From contig CAJQNF010000045.1 of assembly GCA_905479625.1 (NCBI GenBank), positions 26,143 through 90,142 on the forward strand: a stretch of 64,000 nucleotides of DNA. Direction: 5' to 3'. Both the position numbers and the translations under genes were made by a program. This stretch comes from an uncultured Flavobacteriaceae bacterium (GTDB lineage: Bacteria > Bacteroidota > Bacteroidia > Flavobacteriales > Flavobacteriaceae). Position 1 is the first letter of the stretch, and each line of letters begins with the position of its first letter. Positions 33,559 through 42,488 of the stretch are shown in pieces. The notes under the pieces were generated by a model. That model searched no databases. It saw only the letters and a program-made list of their open reading frames with translations, and was not told the DNA's origin.

Positions 33559-34590
33559 TTATTTTGCCCTGTTTAAGGTAAATGAAAAAATAGAACCCTG
33601 ATCAATTGTACTCTCTACAAAGACTTCCTGATCATGTGCTTCAACGATATGTTTTACGATAGCAAGTCCCAGTCCTGAGCCTCCCTGATCCCTGGAGCGA
33701 CTTTTTTCTACCCGGTAGAACCTTTCAAATAATCTTGGAAGATTACCCTTTTCTATACCAACACCATCGTCTTCAAATTTGAATAGAAATTGATGAATAG
33801 AATGGGGTTCAATACTGACTAAGGTGCTCCCACCAACCTTACCATACTTGATGGAATTTGACAATAGATTCATGACAACCTGTTCTATTTTGTCCTTATC
33901 TGCTCTTACCATTATTGGAAATTTATAGGGCTCTTTAAAATCGATTCGAATATTTTTTTTGCTGGCTTTTAATTCAAATAAATCGAAGGAGTCAAGCAGC
34001 AATTTGACCATATTAAAATTATCCTGTTCCAGTTTCATCCCCGATTCCAGCTTGGCAATCATGTCAAGATCTTTGACGATGTATGACAAACGCTCTATAC
34101 TTTTGTTGGTTCTCTCTAAATATTTTTTAATGATAACAGGGTCATCCAAATCATCATCGAGAACGGTTAAAAGATATCCTTGAGCCGTAAAAATCGGCGT
34201 TTTAAGTTCATGTGCGATATCACCAATAAAATCACGTCGAAAATCATCTCGGTTGTGCAGCTGTTCAACTTCTTTGTGTTTGGTTTCGGCAAATTTTCGG
34301 ATGCGTTTGATAAATTTTTCAAAATCAATATCCTTTAATTCCTTTTTTAATAAGGGTTCATTGTCAAAGAGGTTTGATTCATAAACTTTGTTTAATTGAA
34401 GAAAAATGAACTTTCTCATTTGAAAACCATAAATGAAGTATATGGCAATAAAATAACCTAAACCAATCAGAGTAACATTGATCAGGTTGACCTCCAGATA
34501 AAAATAAAAAATCAAAGAAATCACGATAAGCGCGATTAAACTGAGGAAAGCAGTCCGTAAGGCCTGCTTTTGAAGAAGTGTCAATTTCAT
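33559..34590 (-). CDS. sensor histidine kinase, PhoR-like
   Basis: This is an inner-membrane histidine kinase of 343 residues from the ATG at 34590; the track's 34596 is a TTG two codons upstream. Two membrane helices lie close together at the N-terminus (FLSLIALIVISLIFYFYL and VTLIGLGYFIAIYFIYGF), so there is almost no periplasmic sensor domain. The dimerisation domain has RDFIGDIAHELKTPIFTAQG with the phosphorylated His. The ATPase domain has VVMNLLSNSIKYG (N box), DDGVGI (G1) and GGSGLGLAIVKHI (G2). It is encoded 24 bp after its response regulator. The lack of a sensor domain suggests sensing through a partner, as PhoR does with the Pst system. Confidence 0.92.
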   Translation of the reverse strand: MKLTLLQKQALRTAFLSLIALIVISLIFYFYLEVNLINVTLIGLGYFIAIYFIYGFQMRKFIFLQLNKVYESNLFDNEPLLKKELKDIDFEKFIKRIRKFAETKHKEVEQLHNRDDFRRDFIGDIAHELKTPIFTAQGYLLTVLDDDLDDPVIIKKYLERTNKSIERLSYIVKDLDMIAKLESGMKLEQDNFNMVKLLLDSFDLFELKASKKNIRIDFKEPYKFPIMVRADKDKIEQVVMNLLSNSIKYGKVGGSTLVSIEPHSIHQFLFKFEDDGVGIEKGNLPRLFERFYRVEKSRSRDQGGSGLGLAIVKHIVEAHDQEVFVESTIDQGSIFSFTLNRAK

Positions 34591-34614
34591 TCCCAAATAT
34601 ACGGGAAGATCTTA

Positions 34615-35301
34615 TTAATCTACAAATTTATAGCCGACTCCTTTTATGGTTTTGATAAAATGGTCACCAATTTTCTCTCTGAGTTTTCTGATGTGAACAT
34701 CGATGGTTCTTCCTCCGACAACCACATCCTGTCCCCAGACGGTTTTTAAAATAATCTCACGATTAAAGACCTTATTAGGAACACTGGCCAACAGCGATAA
34801 TAATTCAAACTCCTTTCGGGGCAGTGTAATTTCTTTGCCATCGATCTCAACAAAATATTCATCCTTGTTAATGGTGATGCCATCAAAGCTAAGTATATTC
34901 TCTTTTTTTTCTTCGCTTGACATAAGCCTTCTTAGTAAGCCTTTTACTTTGCTAACAAGCACTTTCGGTTTTACCGGTTTGGTAATATAGTCGTCTGCAC
35001 CGGCTTCGAACCCCGCCATTTGAGAGTAATCCTCTCCTCTTGCCGTAAAAAAAGCGATAATGACGTTTTCTAGGCCTTTTATATTTCTAATTTTCTCACA
35101 AGCTTCAATCCCGTCCATTTCCGGCATCATGATATCTAACAGGATCAAATGAGGTTGAATAACTTTGGCATTGATCACAGCCTCTGCTCCTTGAGATGCT
35201 TTGAACACCTGATAGCCCTCCTTCTTCAAATGATACCCAACAATTTCTAGAATGTCTGGTTCATCATCCACTAAGAGAATCTTTATCGATCCGTTATCCA
35301 T
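34615..35301 (-). CDS. OmpR/PhoB-family response regulator
   Basis: This response regulator has about 228 residues from the ATG at 35301; the track's TTG at 35331 lies in the promoter. The receiver domain has ILLVDDEPDILEIV, the phosphorylated Asp in LILLDIMMPEMDG, and the conserved Lys in DDYITKPVKPKVL. The winged-helix domain has VVVGGRTIDVHIRKLREKIG and the wing FIKTIKGVGYKFVD. PhoB-type regulators bind 11-bp-spaced direct repeats, and such arrays occur on both sides of this gene pair. The regulator precedes the kinase in one transcript. Its own promoter overlaps one array, so autoregulation is likely. Confidence 0.93.
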   Translation of the reverse strand: MDNGSIKILLVDDEPDILEIVGYHLKKEGYQVFKASQGAEAVINAKVIQPHLILLDIMMPEMDGIEACEKIRNIKGLENVIIAFFTARGEDYSQMAGFEAGADDYITKPVKPKVLVSKVKGLLRRLMSSEEKKENILSFDGITINKDEYFVEIDGKEITLPRKEFELLSLLASVPNKVFNREIILKTVWGQDVVVGGRTIDVHIRKLREKIGDHFIKTIKGVGYKFVD

Positions 35302-35328
35302 TGGATTGTCTTTTAAGTTTTTATGATA

Positions 35329-35336
35329 CAAAAGTA
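35329..35336 (-). promoter_or_regulatory. -7 box of the response regulator-kinase operon
   Basis: The minus strand reads TACTTTTG, a full match to TAnnTTTG. It contains the TTG taken as start in the track, so the ATG at 35301 is the real start. The 11-bp repeat array at 35352-35379 covers the expected -33 region. Confidence 0.65.
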
Positions 35337-35351
35337 GGTAATTTTCAACGC

Positions 35352-35442
35352 TTACACACCTGTTAACAATAACTTAATATAGTAACACAAGCAACACTTT
35401 TTTTTGACCAACTATTAAATCGGACTTAACATTCCTATAACA
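35352..35442. promoter_or_regulatory. divergent regulatory region with two 11-bp-phased TTAACA-like arrays
   Basis: First array: TTACAC (35352), TTAACA (35363), TTAATA (35374). Second array: TTGACC (35404), TTAAAT (35415), TTAACA (35426), ATAACA (35437). Within each array the spacing is exactly 11 bp. The second array ends 9 bp before a -7-like element (GACTTTTG, 35452-35459) of the lipoprotein gene, the place where an activator would replace the -33 box. The first array sits just upstream of the response-regulator -7 box. Confidence 0.6.
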
Positions 35443-35498
35443 TAGGAAGCAGACTTTTGTCCTGTAAATTGAAATCAATTAAAACTAAAAAACTAAAA

Positions 35499-36875
35499 AT
35501 GAAAAAAGTAATTATTTCGAGCCTTCTTGTTATGGGATTAGCATTTACCTTTACAAGTTGTAGCGATGACAACAAAGATTCATCATCCTGCTTTAATGGT
35601 ATTCAGGACGGAACAGAAACTGGAGTAGACTGTGGTGGACCAGATTGTGCTCCATGTCCGACTTGTGATGATGGCATTCAAAATGGAGGAGAAACAGGTG
35701 TAGACTGTGGTGGACCAGATTGTGCCCCATGTACAGGACTTGTAGTGAAAGCAGGTCTTTTGACGGCAAATGAAAAATGGACCAGTAACAATATCTATCA
35801 ATTAGCCGGTAAGGTTGTCGTTGATGATGGTATTACTCTTGAAATTGAGCCCGGAACCATAATTAAAGGACAGCAAGGAATAGGATCATTGGCATCCGCT
35901 CTAATTGTAGCCAGAGGAGGTAAGATCATGGCAATGGGAACTGCAGAGAGCCCGATTGTATTTACGTCGGTTCAAGATAATATTTCTGTAGGAGAAAAGG
36001 CCGGTACTAACCTTGGCGAGGAGGATCAAGGTCTTTGGGGAGGTGTTTTGATCCTGGGATATGCTCCTGGTTCATTTAAAGGAGATGTAACTGAGGTTCA
36101 GATCGAAGGAATTCCTGCTGGAGACACCTATGGTCTTTACGGCGGAGATGATCCTCTAGATAACTCCGGAGTATTCGAATATGTTTCCATCCGTCATGGT
36201 GGTGCTTTGATTGGAGAAGGTAATGAGATCAATGGATTGACTTTAGGCGCTGTTGGGTCAGGTACTGTGATCAACAATATAGAAGTTGTAGCCAATGTAG
36301 ATGATGGCGTTGAATATTTTGGAGGAACTGTAAATACTGAAAATATATTGGTATGGGCTCAGGGAGATGACGGGTTAGACATTGACCAGGCTTATAGTGG
36401 AACAATAAGCAACTCTGTTGTGATTTTAGGAAATAATTCTGACCATGGTTTGGAAATCGACGGACCTGAAGGAGCTCTTGAAGGCAGCTATGTGTTGAAC
36501 AATATTACACTTATTGGAAACTTGGATACTCCGGGTGGACAATACGCTGACCACAGAGCCCTGGCAATGGGTCAGGACAATAATATCTATGCCTATGGAT
36601 TTAAGGATGCTGCTAATATAGAGTTAGACAACAATGGTGTATCTCAAAACTTTTTGGATGGTAAACTAAGTTTTTCAAACTGGGAAGTTGTTGGATTTGA
36701 TAACGCCATATTTGTGGAGAAAACAGCTGACAATGAGGATAAGATCATTCTTGACCCAGACTTTACAACAAGAGCTGCTGCCTGGACAGCTCAAGTTGAG
36801 ATGGGAGCCAATACGGTTGGAGCAAATCTGGGAGATTTTAACTGGACCTACGCGAAAGGGAAAGGTGCTTTCTAA
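35499..36875 (+). CDS. lipoprotein with tandem Cys-rich repeats and beta-helix body
   Basis: This lipoprotein has about 458 residues. The ATG at 35499 gives a clean signal (MKKVIISSLLVMGLAFTFTSC); the track's TTG at 35457 lies in a promoter-like element. After the anchor come two near-identical 25-residue repeats of the form NGIQDGTETGVDCGGPDCAPC, rich in Asp/Gly and Cys and probably binding calcium or forming disulfides. The rest (IEPGTIIKGQQG, VFEYVSIRHGGA, DDGVEYFGG) looks like a right-handed parallel beta-helix. I know no function for the family. It is immediately followed by a large TonB receptor and preceded by PhoP-like repeat arrays, so it may be the surface partner of that receptor. 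Confidence 0.82.
   Translation: MKKVIISSLLVMGLAFTFTSCSDDNKDSSSCFNGIQDGTETGVDCGGPDCAPCPTCDDGIQNGGETGVDCGGPDCAPCTGLVVKAGLLTANEKWTSNNIYQLAGKVVVDDGITLEIEPGTIIKGQQGIGSLASALIVARGGKIMAMGTAESPIVFTSVQDNISVGEKAGTNLGEEDQGLWGGVLILGYAPGSFKGDVTEVQIEGIPAGDTYGLYGGDDPLDNSGVFEYVSIRHGGALIGEGNEINGLTLGAVGSGTVINNIEVVANVDDGVEYFGGTVNTENILVWAQGDDGLDIDQAYSGTISNSVVILGNNSDHGLEIDGPEGALEGSYVLNNITLIGNLDTPGGQYADHRALAMGQDNNIYAYGFKDAANIELDNNGVSQNFLDGKLSFSNWEVVGFDNAIFVEKTADNEDKIILDPDFTTRAAAWTAQVEMGANTVGANLGDFNWTYAKGKGAF
35625..35732 (+). repeat. two 33-bp near-identical direct repeats inside the lipoprotein gene
   Basis: The segments 35625-35657 and 35700-35732 (each starting GTAGACTGTGGTGGACCAGA) differ at a single base and are exactly 75 bp apart. 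They encode VDCGGPDCAPC twice. Near-identity at silent positions indicates recent duplication or gene conversion. Confidence 0.85.
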
Positions 36876-36903
36876 TATTATGTAACAAAAGAAACGAAAC
36901 AAT

Positions 36904-36936
36904 CAATTGCTCATCTTTTTTTAAGATGGGCAATTG
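36904..36936 (+). terminator. hairpin between the lipoprotein and the TonB receptor genes
   Basis: CAATTGCTCATCTT (36904-36917) pairs with AAGATGGGCAATTG (36923-36936) through 14 positions with one G-U pair, around a 5-nt T loop. No real T run follows, so it may be a weak attenuator or a processing/stabilising hairpin that sets a higher level for the upstream lipoprotein mRNA. Confidence 0.6.
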
Positions 36937-36964
36937 TTATACAAAAACGATAAGAAAGATAGTA

Positions 36965-39787
36965 ATGAAGAATCAATTTTTATACCTGATCATATTTGCT
37001 TTGATAAGTAATGTGATCTATTCACAATCTGGTGAACTATCAGGTAAAATAATGGATAAGGAATACAATGATATCCTTCCTTTTGCCAATGTGATAGTTA
37101 AGGAAACCGGAGGAGGTACAACCACCGATTTTGAAGGAAATTATAGTATTAGACTTGATGAAGGGGTCTATACCGTGTCATTTTCTTTTATTGGTTATGA
37201 AACCATAGAAATTTCCGGAGTTGAAATAAAAGCGGGGGAAACCACCACTTTGAATTCAAGTATCGGCCCTTTGTCGAATGAATTGGAAGAAGTTGTTGTA
37301 AGGGCTACGACCGCAGAAAACACAGAAGCATCTCTACTGAACGTGCAGAAAAAATCGATAAACCTACTTGACGGTATTTCGGCTCAAACTTTTAGTAAGA
37401 TCGGAGCAAGTAATTCAGCAAGTGCCGTTAAAAGTGTGCCAGGTGTATCTGTTCAAGGAGGTAAATACGTGTATGTAAGAGGTTTGGGAGACCGTTATAC
37501 CAAATCGATTTTAAATGGGATTGATATTCCGGGGTTGGATCCTGACAGAAATACAATACAAATGGATATTTTTCCTACCAATATTTTGGACAATATCCAG
37601 GTTGTAAAATCATTTACGGCTGATTATCCTGCCGATTTTACCGGAGGTGTTGTAAATATTATAACTAGAGATTTTCCTAATAAAGAAGAATATAGCGTAT
37701 CTGTAGGTGCAGAATACAATCCGAATATGCACTTTAATAGTAACTACCTGGGTTCGGGTAAAAGCAATTCAGAACTGCTTGGATTTGACAGTGGGTTGAG
37801 ATCTAATCCTATTCCCCAGGATATCAGTATTCCTCCACCATCTGCCCAGAATCCTGCAACATCCTATTGGACTTCTCAATTCAACCCGGAAATGAAGGCC
37901 AAGAGAGAGACTAGTTTTATGAATACGAATTTTGGTCTTACGGCGGGGAATTTATACGACGTTGGTAAAGTCGGAAACAAATTGGGTTACCAGTTCGCAG
38001 GATCCTATCGCAACGATTATATTTATTATGAAGATTATAAAAACGGGAACTGGAGAAAGTTCGCTGACAAATCGATCAATGAGATGGATCCCGATAAACT
38101 TCAGAATGGTGACCTTGCCAAGAATAATGTGCTTTGGAATGTGCTGGCAGGACTTACCTTTAAGACAGACAAAAGTAAGTATAAGCTGTCAGGCCTGCAT
38201 ATCCAGAATGGGGTTTCAACAGCCGGGTATTTGCGCCAAGAGATTTTATTCTCTGACGCCGTAACTGTCTTCAAGGACAACCTGGAGTATACGCAAAGTC
38301 AAATCACTAACATCTTGTTGAATGGAAAGCACTCAAATGATGACGGATCATGGAACATCGAGTGGAAAGTATCGCCAACCCTGTCAAAGATCAATGACAA
38401 GGATATAAGGGTTGCTCCTTTTGAATTTGAAGAAGATACAGGAGAATACTTTCTCAGTCCAAGTTCTGCTGGTAGCCCGTTGAGAATATGGAGAGATTTG
38501 GAAGAGGTTAACCTGGTAGGTAAGCTTGATTTTACTAAGCGACATGATCTGTTTGGCAATAGTGCCCGACTGCTTTTTGGAGGTCAGTACACCTACAAAC
38601 AAAGGGACTTTACAATTCAACAATATCAAGTGAGATATCAGGGGGGAGCAGGAGTTGAATTTGGAGGTGATGCAGATGAAATTTTGAATCCTCAAAACCT
38701 TTGGACGGTCAACACGCGCCGCGGAACTTTTGCAGAAGGAAATTTTGAGCCCACGAATACCTTTGACGCAAATCAGAATGTTGCTGCTGCTTATGTTTCA
38801 GAAGAGTTTCAGATCACTGATAAATTGAAGTCGACTATCGGTCTTCGTTTTGAAAAATTTGACCTTTACTATACTGGAACCAACAACCAGGGGAACGTAG
38901 TCCTGGACAATGAAAAAATCCTCGATAAATCAGATTTTTTCCCATCAGCAAACTTTATATACGCTCTGAATGATGAGTCAAATGTAAGATTGGCTTATGG
39001 TCGTACAACGGCAAGACCTTCCTTTAAAGAAGCTTCGATCACACAGATTTTCGACCCGATCTCTAGTACTACATTTAATGGTAATATTGAGTTGCAACCC
39101 ACCTATGTGAACAACCTAGATTTGAGATGGGAACGATTTAGTGAAAAGGCTCAAATGTTCGCTGTAAGTGTATTCTATAAGGATTTCAAAGATCCCATTG
39201 AATTGTCTTACTTTCTTTCAGCCTCTGATCAGTTTATACCTGTGAATACAGATAAGGCTCAGGTTTATGGAGCTGAATTTGAAATTAGACGGAACTTGGG
39301 TTTTATCGGTGGAGATAGCTGGGAAGACTTAAGTTTTAATTTGAACTTTTCTGTCATTCAGTCTGAATTGAAAATGTCTGAAGCTGAATACGAAAGAAGG
39401 CTATTGAGTGCGCGTGATGGTGAAACCATCAGTGATACTCGTGAAATGCAAGGTCAATCGCCATATTTGATAAACTTTGGATTCAATTATGCCAATGATG
39501 ATAACGGATGGCAATCTAGCTTATATTACAATGTTCAGGGGAAAACGCTGCAAGTGGTTGGTACTGGGGACGTACCTGATGCCTATACCATTCCGTTTCA
39601 TAGCCTGGATTTTATCTTGAACAAGAGTTTTGGCGAGGACAATAATTCAAACATCAGTTTTAAGGTTAAAAACTTGCTTGACAGTCAGAGAGAGGTGAGA
39701 TATCAGTCTTATCAAGCTGAAGATCAAATCTTTTCCAGCTTTAGTCCCGGGAGAGGAATTTCTCTGGGTTACACTTACAGATTCTAA
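36965..39787 (+). CDS. TonB-dependent receptor with carboxypeptidase-regulatory N-domain
   Basis: This is an outer-membrane receptor of about 940 residues. The ATG at 36965 gives signal peptide MKNQFLYLIIFALISNVIYS; the track start at 36926 lies in the hairpin and is unlikely. Residues about 25-105 are the regulatory-like beta-sandwich (ANVIVKETGGGTTTDFEGNY). The plug contains YVRGLGDRYTKSILNGIDIP and the barrel ends in ISLGYTYRF. No SusD partner is present; the Cys-repeat lipoprotein upstream may take that place. Control by the adjacent PhoP-like arrays would fit uptake of a phosphorus-containing substrate, but that is inference. Confidence 0.88.
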   Translation: MKNQFLYLIIFALISNVIYSQSGELSGKIMDKEYNDILPFANVIVKETGGGTTTDFEGNYSIRLDEGVYTVSFSFIGYETIEISGVEIKAGETTTLNSSIGPLSNELEEVVVRATTAENTEASLLNVQKKSINLLDGISAQTFSKIGASNSASAVKSVPGVSVQGGKYVYVRGLGDRYTKSILNGIDIPGLDPDRNTIQMDIFPTNILDNIQVVKSFTADYPADFTGGVVNIITRDFPNKEEYSVSVGAEYNPNMHFNSNYLGSGKSNSELLGFDSGLRSNPIPQDISIPPPSAQNPATSYWTSQFNPEMKAKRETSFMNTNFGLTAGNLYDVGKVGNKLGYQFAGSYRNDYIYYEDYKNGNWRKFADKSINEMDPDKLQNGDLAKNNVLWNVLAGLTFKTDKSKYKLSGLHIQNGVSTAGYLRQEILFSDAVTVFKDNLEYTQSQITNILLNGKHSNDDGSWNIEWKVSPTLSKINDKDIRVAPFEFEEDTGEYFLSPSSAGSPLRIWRDLEEVNLVGKLDFTKRHDLFGNSARLLFGGQYTYKQRDFTIQQYQVRYQGGAGVEFGGDADEILNPQNLWTVNTRRGTFAEGNFEPTNTFDANQNVAAAYVSEEFQITDKLKSTIGLRFEKFDLYYTGTNNQGNVVLDNEKILDKSDFFPSANFIYALNDESNVRLAYGRTTARPSFKEASITQIFDPISSTTFNGNIELQPTYVNNLDLRWERFSEKAQMFAVSVFYKDFKDPIELSYFLSASDQFIPVNTDKAQVYGAEFEIRRNLGFIGGDSWEDLSFNLNFSVIQSELKMSEAEYERRLLSARDGETISDTREMQGQSPYLINFGFNYANDDNGWQSSLYYNVQGKTLQVVGTGDVPDAYTIPFHSLDFILNKSFGEDNNSNISFKVKNLLDSQREVRYQSYQAEDQIFSSFSPGRGISLGYTYRF

Positions 39788-39825
39788 TAAATTTAAATGC
39801 CTTGTTAAGGAGGCTTTATCGACTT

Positions 39826-39858
39826 AAAAACCCTTTTGATTCATCAAAAGGGTTTTTT
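39826..39858. terminator. bidirectional terminator between TonB receptor and ABC-F genes
   Basis: AAAAACCCTTTTGAT (39826-39840) and ATCAAAAGGGTTTTT (39843-39857) form a perfect 15-bp stem with flanking A and T runs. It serves the convergent genes on both strands. Confidence 0.92.
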
Positions 39859-39893
39859 ATTTTATCAATGAAGGAGTTTTTTATTGCTTGTAA

Positions 39894-41753
39894 CTAACCC
39901 TCCATTTTTTCGGATAATTCAAGCCATCTTTCCTCCTTAACCTCTAAATCTGAAATAATATGCTGTAATTTTAGTGAAGTTTCTTCAATGTTTTCGGGCG
40001 CTATTTCATTGCTTGAAAACTGTAATTCAATGTCAGCTTTTTTTCTTTCAAGGCTGGCAATGTCTTTTTCAAGTTTACCAAATTCTCGTTTTTCCGTATG
40101 AGATAATTGATTAGTTCCAGGGTCAGTTTTTCTACTGTCTTCTTTTTTTACTTTCTGACTGCTTTCAGCAGGCTTTGAATCTTCGTAAGTTCTGTAATCT
40201 GAATAATTCCCAGGAAAGCCGTTGATCACTCCTGCTCCTTCAAAAACAAATAATTGATCTACAATTCGATCCATGAAATAACGATCATGCGATATGACAA
40301 TCAGGTTTCCAGGAAAGTCCAGGAGAAAATTTTCCAAAACTTGTAGGGTAACGATGTCAAGGTCATTGGTGGGCTCATCAAGGATCAAAAAATTAGGATT
40401 CTGTATCAACACTGTACAGAGAAATAACCTTTTTAACTCTCCTCCCGATAATTTTTCTACAAAGTCATACTGTTTCTTTCGGTCAAATAGAAAGCGTTCC
40501 AATAGCTGTCCTGCACTGATGGCCTTTCCTTTGGCCAATGGGATATACTCCCCATATTCCTTGATCACTTCAATAACTTTCTGCCCTTCTTTAATGCTGA
40601 TGCCACCTTGAGAGTAATAACCAAATTTAATGGTATCACCAATGACTACCTTTCCAGAATCTGGTGAAAGGCCGCCAGTTAGAAGATTGACAAATGTTGA
40701 TTTACCGGTACCGTTTTTCCCAATGATACCAATGCGCTCACCTCTCTTAAAAACATAGTCAAATTTATTGATCAATAAATTATCACCAAAAGCCTTAGAA
40801 ATATGATGTAGCTCAACAACTTTGCTTCCTAGTCGTTCCATTTGGATTTCGAGTTGCACCTTGTGATCCTGTCTTCTTTGATGCGCAACTTCCTTGATTT
40901 GATAGAAGTCATCAATTCGGGATTTTGACTTAGTGGTTCTTGCTTTGGGTTGCCTACGCATCCAGTCAAGTTCTTTTTTAAATAGATTTTTGGCCTTAGA
41001 AACGGTAGTCTGCTCGGCTGTGATTCGCTCTTCTTTTTTCTCAAGAAAATAAGAGTAGTTTCCTTTATACCTATGCATTTTTCCATGATCCAATTCAAGA
41101 ATATCATTACATACTCTATCTAGAAAATACCGATCATGTGTGACCATAAACAGTGTTGTATTGGTTTTTTTAAGGTATTGTTCCAACCATTCTATCATTT
41201 CAAGGTCGAGATGATTGGTCGGTTCATCCAAAATAAGTAGATCGGGCTGATCGAGCAAAATAATAGCAAGAGCCAGTCTTTTTTTCTGACCACCTGACAG
41301 TAATCCTACTTTCTTATCGAGCTCATTTAATTTTAATTTGAAAAGAATTTGTTTATACTGGGTTTCAAAGTCCCAGGCATTTTTTTGCTCCATCAGGTCG
41401 AATGCTTTTTGATAAGCATCAGCATCATCCGGGTGTTTCAGCGCCTTTTCATATTGTTCAACGATTTTTAAGGTCTCATTGTCTGAATCAAATATGGTTT
41501 CTTCTATAGTTAGCTCCTCGTTAAGTTCTTCCTTCTGAGAGAGGTAAGAAACTTTTATATCTTTTCGGATGATAATATTACCCTGATCAGGTGTTTCATC
41601 ACCTGCAATAATATTAAGTAAAGTGGTTTTACCCGTTCCATTCTTAGCTACAAACCCTATTTTTTGATCCTTATTGATCCCAAAAGAAATCCCTTCAAAC
41701 AACATTCTATCTCCAAAAGATTTGGAAATATTCTCAACAGATAAATAATTCAC
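39894..41753 (-). CDS. ABC-F family ATPase, Uup-like
   Basis: This 619-residue soluble protein has two ABC domains and no membrane part. Walker A motifs are FVAKNGTGKTTLLN (about residues 35-48) and IIGKNGTGKSTFVN (about 344-357). Signature motifs are LLSGGQKKRLALA and LSGGELKRLFLC, and both Walker B regions end in LILDEPTN. A linker of about 80 residues (arm region) separates the domains. The C-terminal coiled coil (about 550-619) is the Uup-type DNA/RNA-binding tail. ABC-F proteins act on the ribosome; Uup relatives relieve stalled translation. No resistance-type features are evident. Confidence 0.9.
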   Translation of the reverse strand: MNYLSVENISKSFGDRMLFEGISFGINKDQKIGFVAKNGTGKTTLLNIIAGDETPDQGNIIIRKDIKVSYLSQKEELNEELTIEETIFDSDNETLKIVEQYEKALKHPDDADAYQKAFDLMEQKNAWDFETQYKQILFKLKLNELDKKVGLLSGGQKKRLALAIILLDQPDLLILDEPTNHLDLEMIEWLEQYLKKTNTTLFMVTHDRYFLDRVCNDILELDHGKMHRYKGNYSYFLEKKEERITAEQTTVSKAKNLFKKELDWMRRQPKARTTKSKSRIDDFYQIKEVAHQRRQDHKVQLEIQMERLGSKVVELHHISKAFGDNLLINKFDYVFKRGERIGIIGKNGTGKSTFVNLLTGGLSPDSGKVVIGDTIKFGYYSQGGISIKEGQKVIEVIKEYGEYIPLAKGKAISAGQLLERFLFDRKKQYDFVEKLSGGELKRLFLCTVLIQNPNFLILDEPTNDLDIVTLQVLENFLLDFPGNLIVISHDRYFMDRIVDQLFVFEGAGVINGFPGNYSDYRTYEDSKPAESSQKVKKEDSRKTDPGTNQLSHTEKREFGKLEKDIASLERKKADIELQFSSNEIAPENIEETSLKLQHIISDLEVKEERWLELSEKMEG

Positions 41754-41832
41754 TTAGGTAATTTTTAGCAATGGTTAGTCTTTGGATTGACTCTTTGCGA
41801 GCGGTTCAAAGATATGAAAGGTTAAGAGATTG

Positions 41833-42381
41833 TTAGCCCTTAAATTGAGAAACAAAATCTTTCTGATACTGATCCCATTGTTCCTGAGTATTGATCTTTT
41901 CATGGTCATTATTCAAAAACAGTTTCAAATATAATTCCAATTGGTTGGGGGTTTTATAACCGGGAACCGGAAGCAAGGTTTCTCCACTTTCGTTAAAGAA
42001 AACAATTGTTGGGTAGGCTGTAATTTGTAATGCCCCGGCTAATTGATGTTGGGCATTTCTGCCACTCCTGCTAGGATCATAATCAGGATTTTGAAACAGA
42101 TTATCTTTAAAATTGATCTTACTGTTCCCTTCTGCATTAAACTTTACGGCATAATAATGTTCATTCACATACTTGACAACATCCTTATTTTGAAAAGTGT
42201 TTTTATCAAGCATTTTACAGGGTCCACACCAAGTGGTATAAACATCCATCATGATTTTCTTTGGAGTTATGGCCTGTGCAGCTTCCGCTTCTTCCAGACT
42301 CATCCAATTGATCTTTTCTTTTTGCGCTGCTGCAGATAAGGTAAATAATACCACTGCTAATGTAAAAACAATCTTCTTCAT
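41833..42381 (-). CDS. exported thioredoxin-like protein
   Basis: This protein has about 182 residues from the ATG at 42381 (signal peptide MKKIVFTLAVVLFTLSAAA); the track start at 42399 is a TTG. The thioredoxin active site is MDVYTTWCGPCKMLDKN, and the cis-Pro loop is ALQITAYPTIVFFNESG. This arrangement is seen in periplasmic thiol reductases of the Thioredoxin_7-like type, which keep cysteines reduced or supply electrons to DsbD-dependent pathways. It lies 90 bp downstream of the peptide transporter gene on the same strand and might be read from that transcript. Confidence 0.85.
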   Translation of the reverse strand: MKKIVFTLAVVLFTLSAAAQKEKINWMSLEEAEAAQAITPKKIMMDVYTTWCGPCKMLDKNTFQNKDVVKYVNEHYYAVKFNAEGNSKINFKDNLFQNPDYDPSRSGRNAQHQLAGALQITAYPTIVFFNESGETLLPVPGYKTPNQLELYLKLFLNNDHEKINTQEQWDQYQKDFVSQFKG

Positions 42382-42488
42382 TTTATCCAAATTATTCAAT
42401 GCCTTAGTAGCTATAATTATGCAAAATTACAGAATAGGATCTTAAATTTTGTTAAAAGTTCCAATATTCAAACATTTTTTTACCCTAA

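Noticed and set aside
35625-35732. Repeat pair as a possible CRISPR remnant
   Set aside because: Both copies are in frame within a lipoprotein gene and encode a Cys-rich unit, the intervening DNA is coding, and no cas genes are present.
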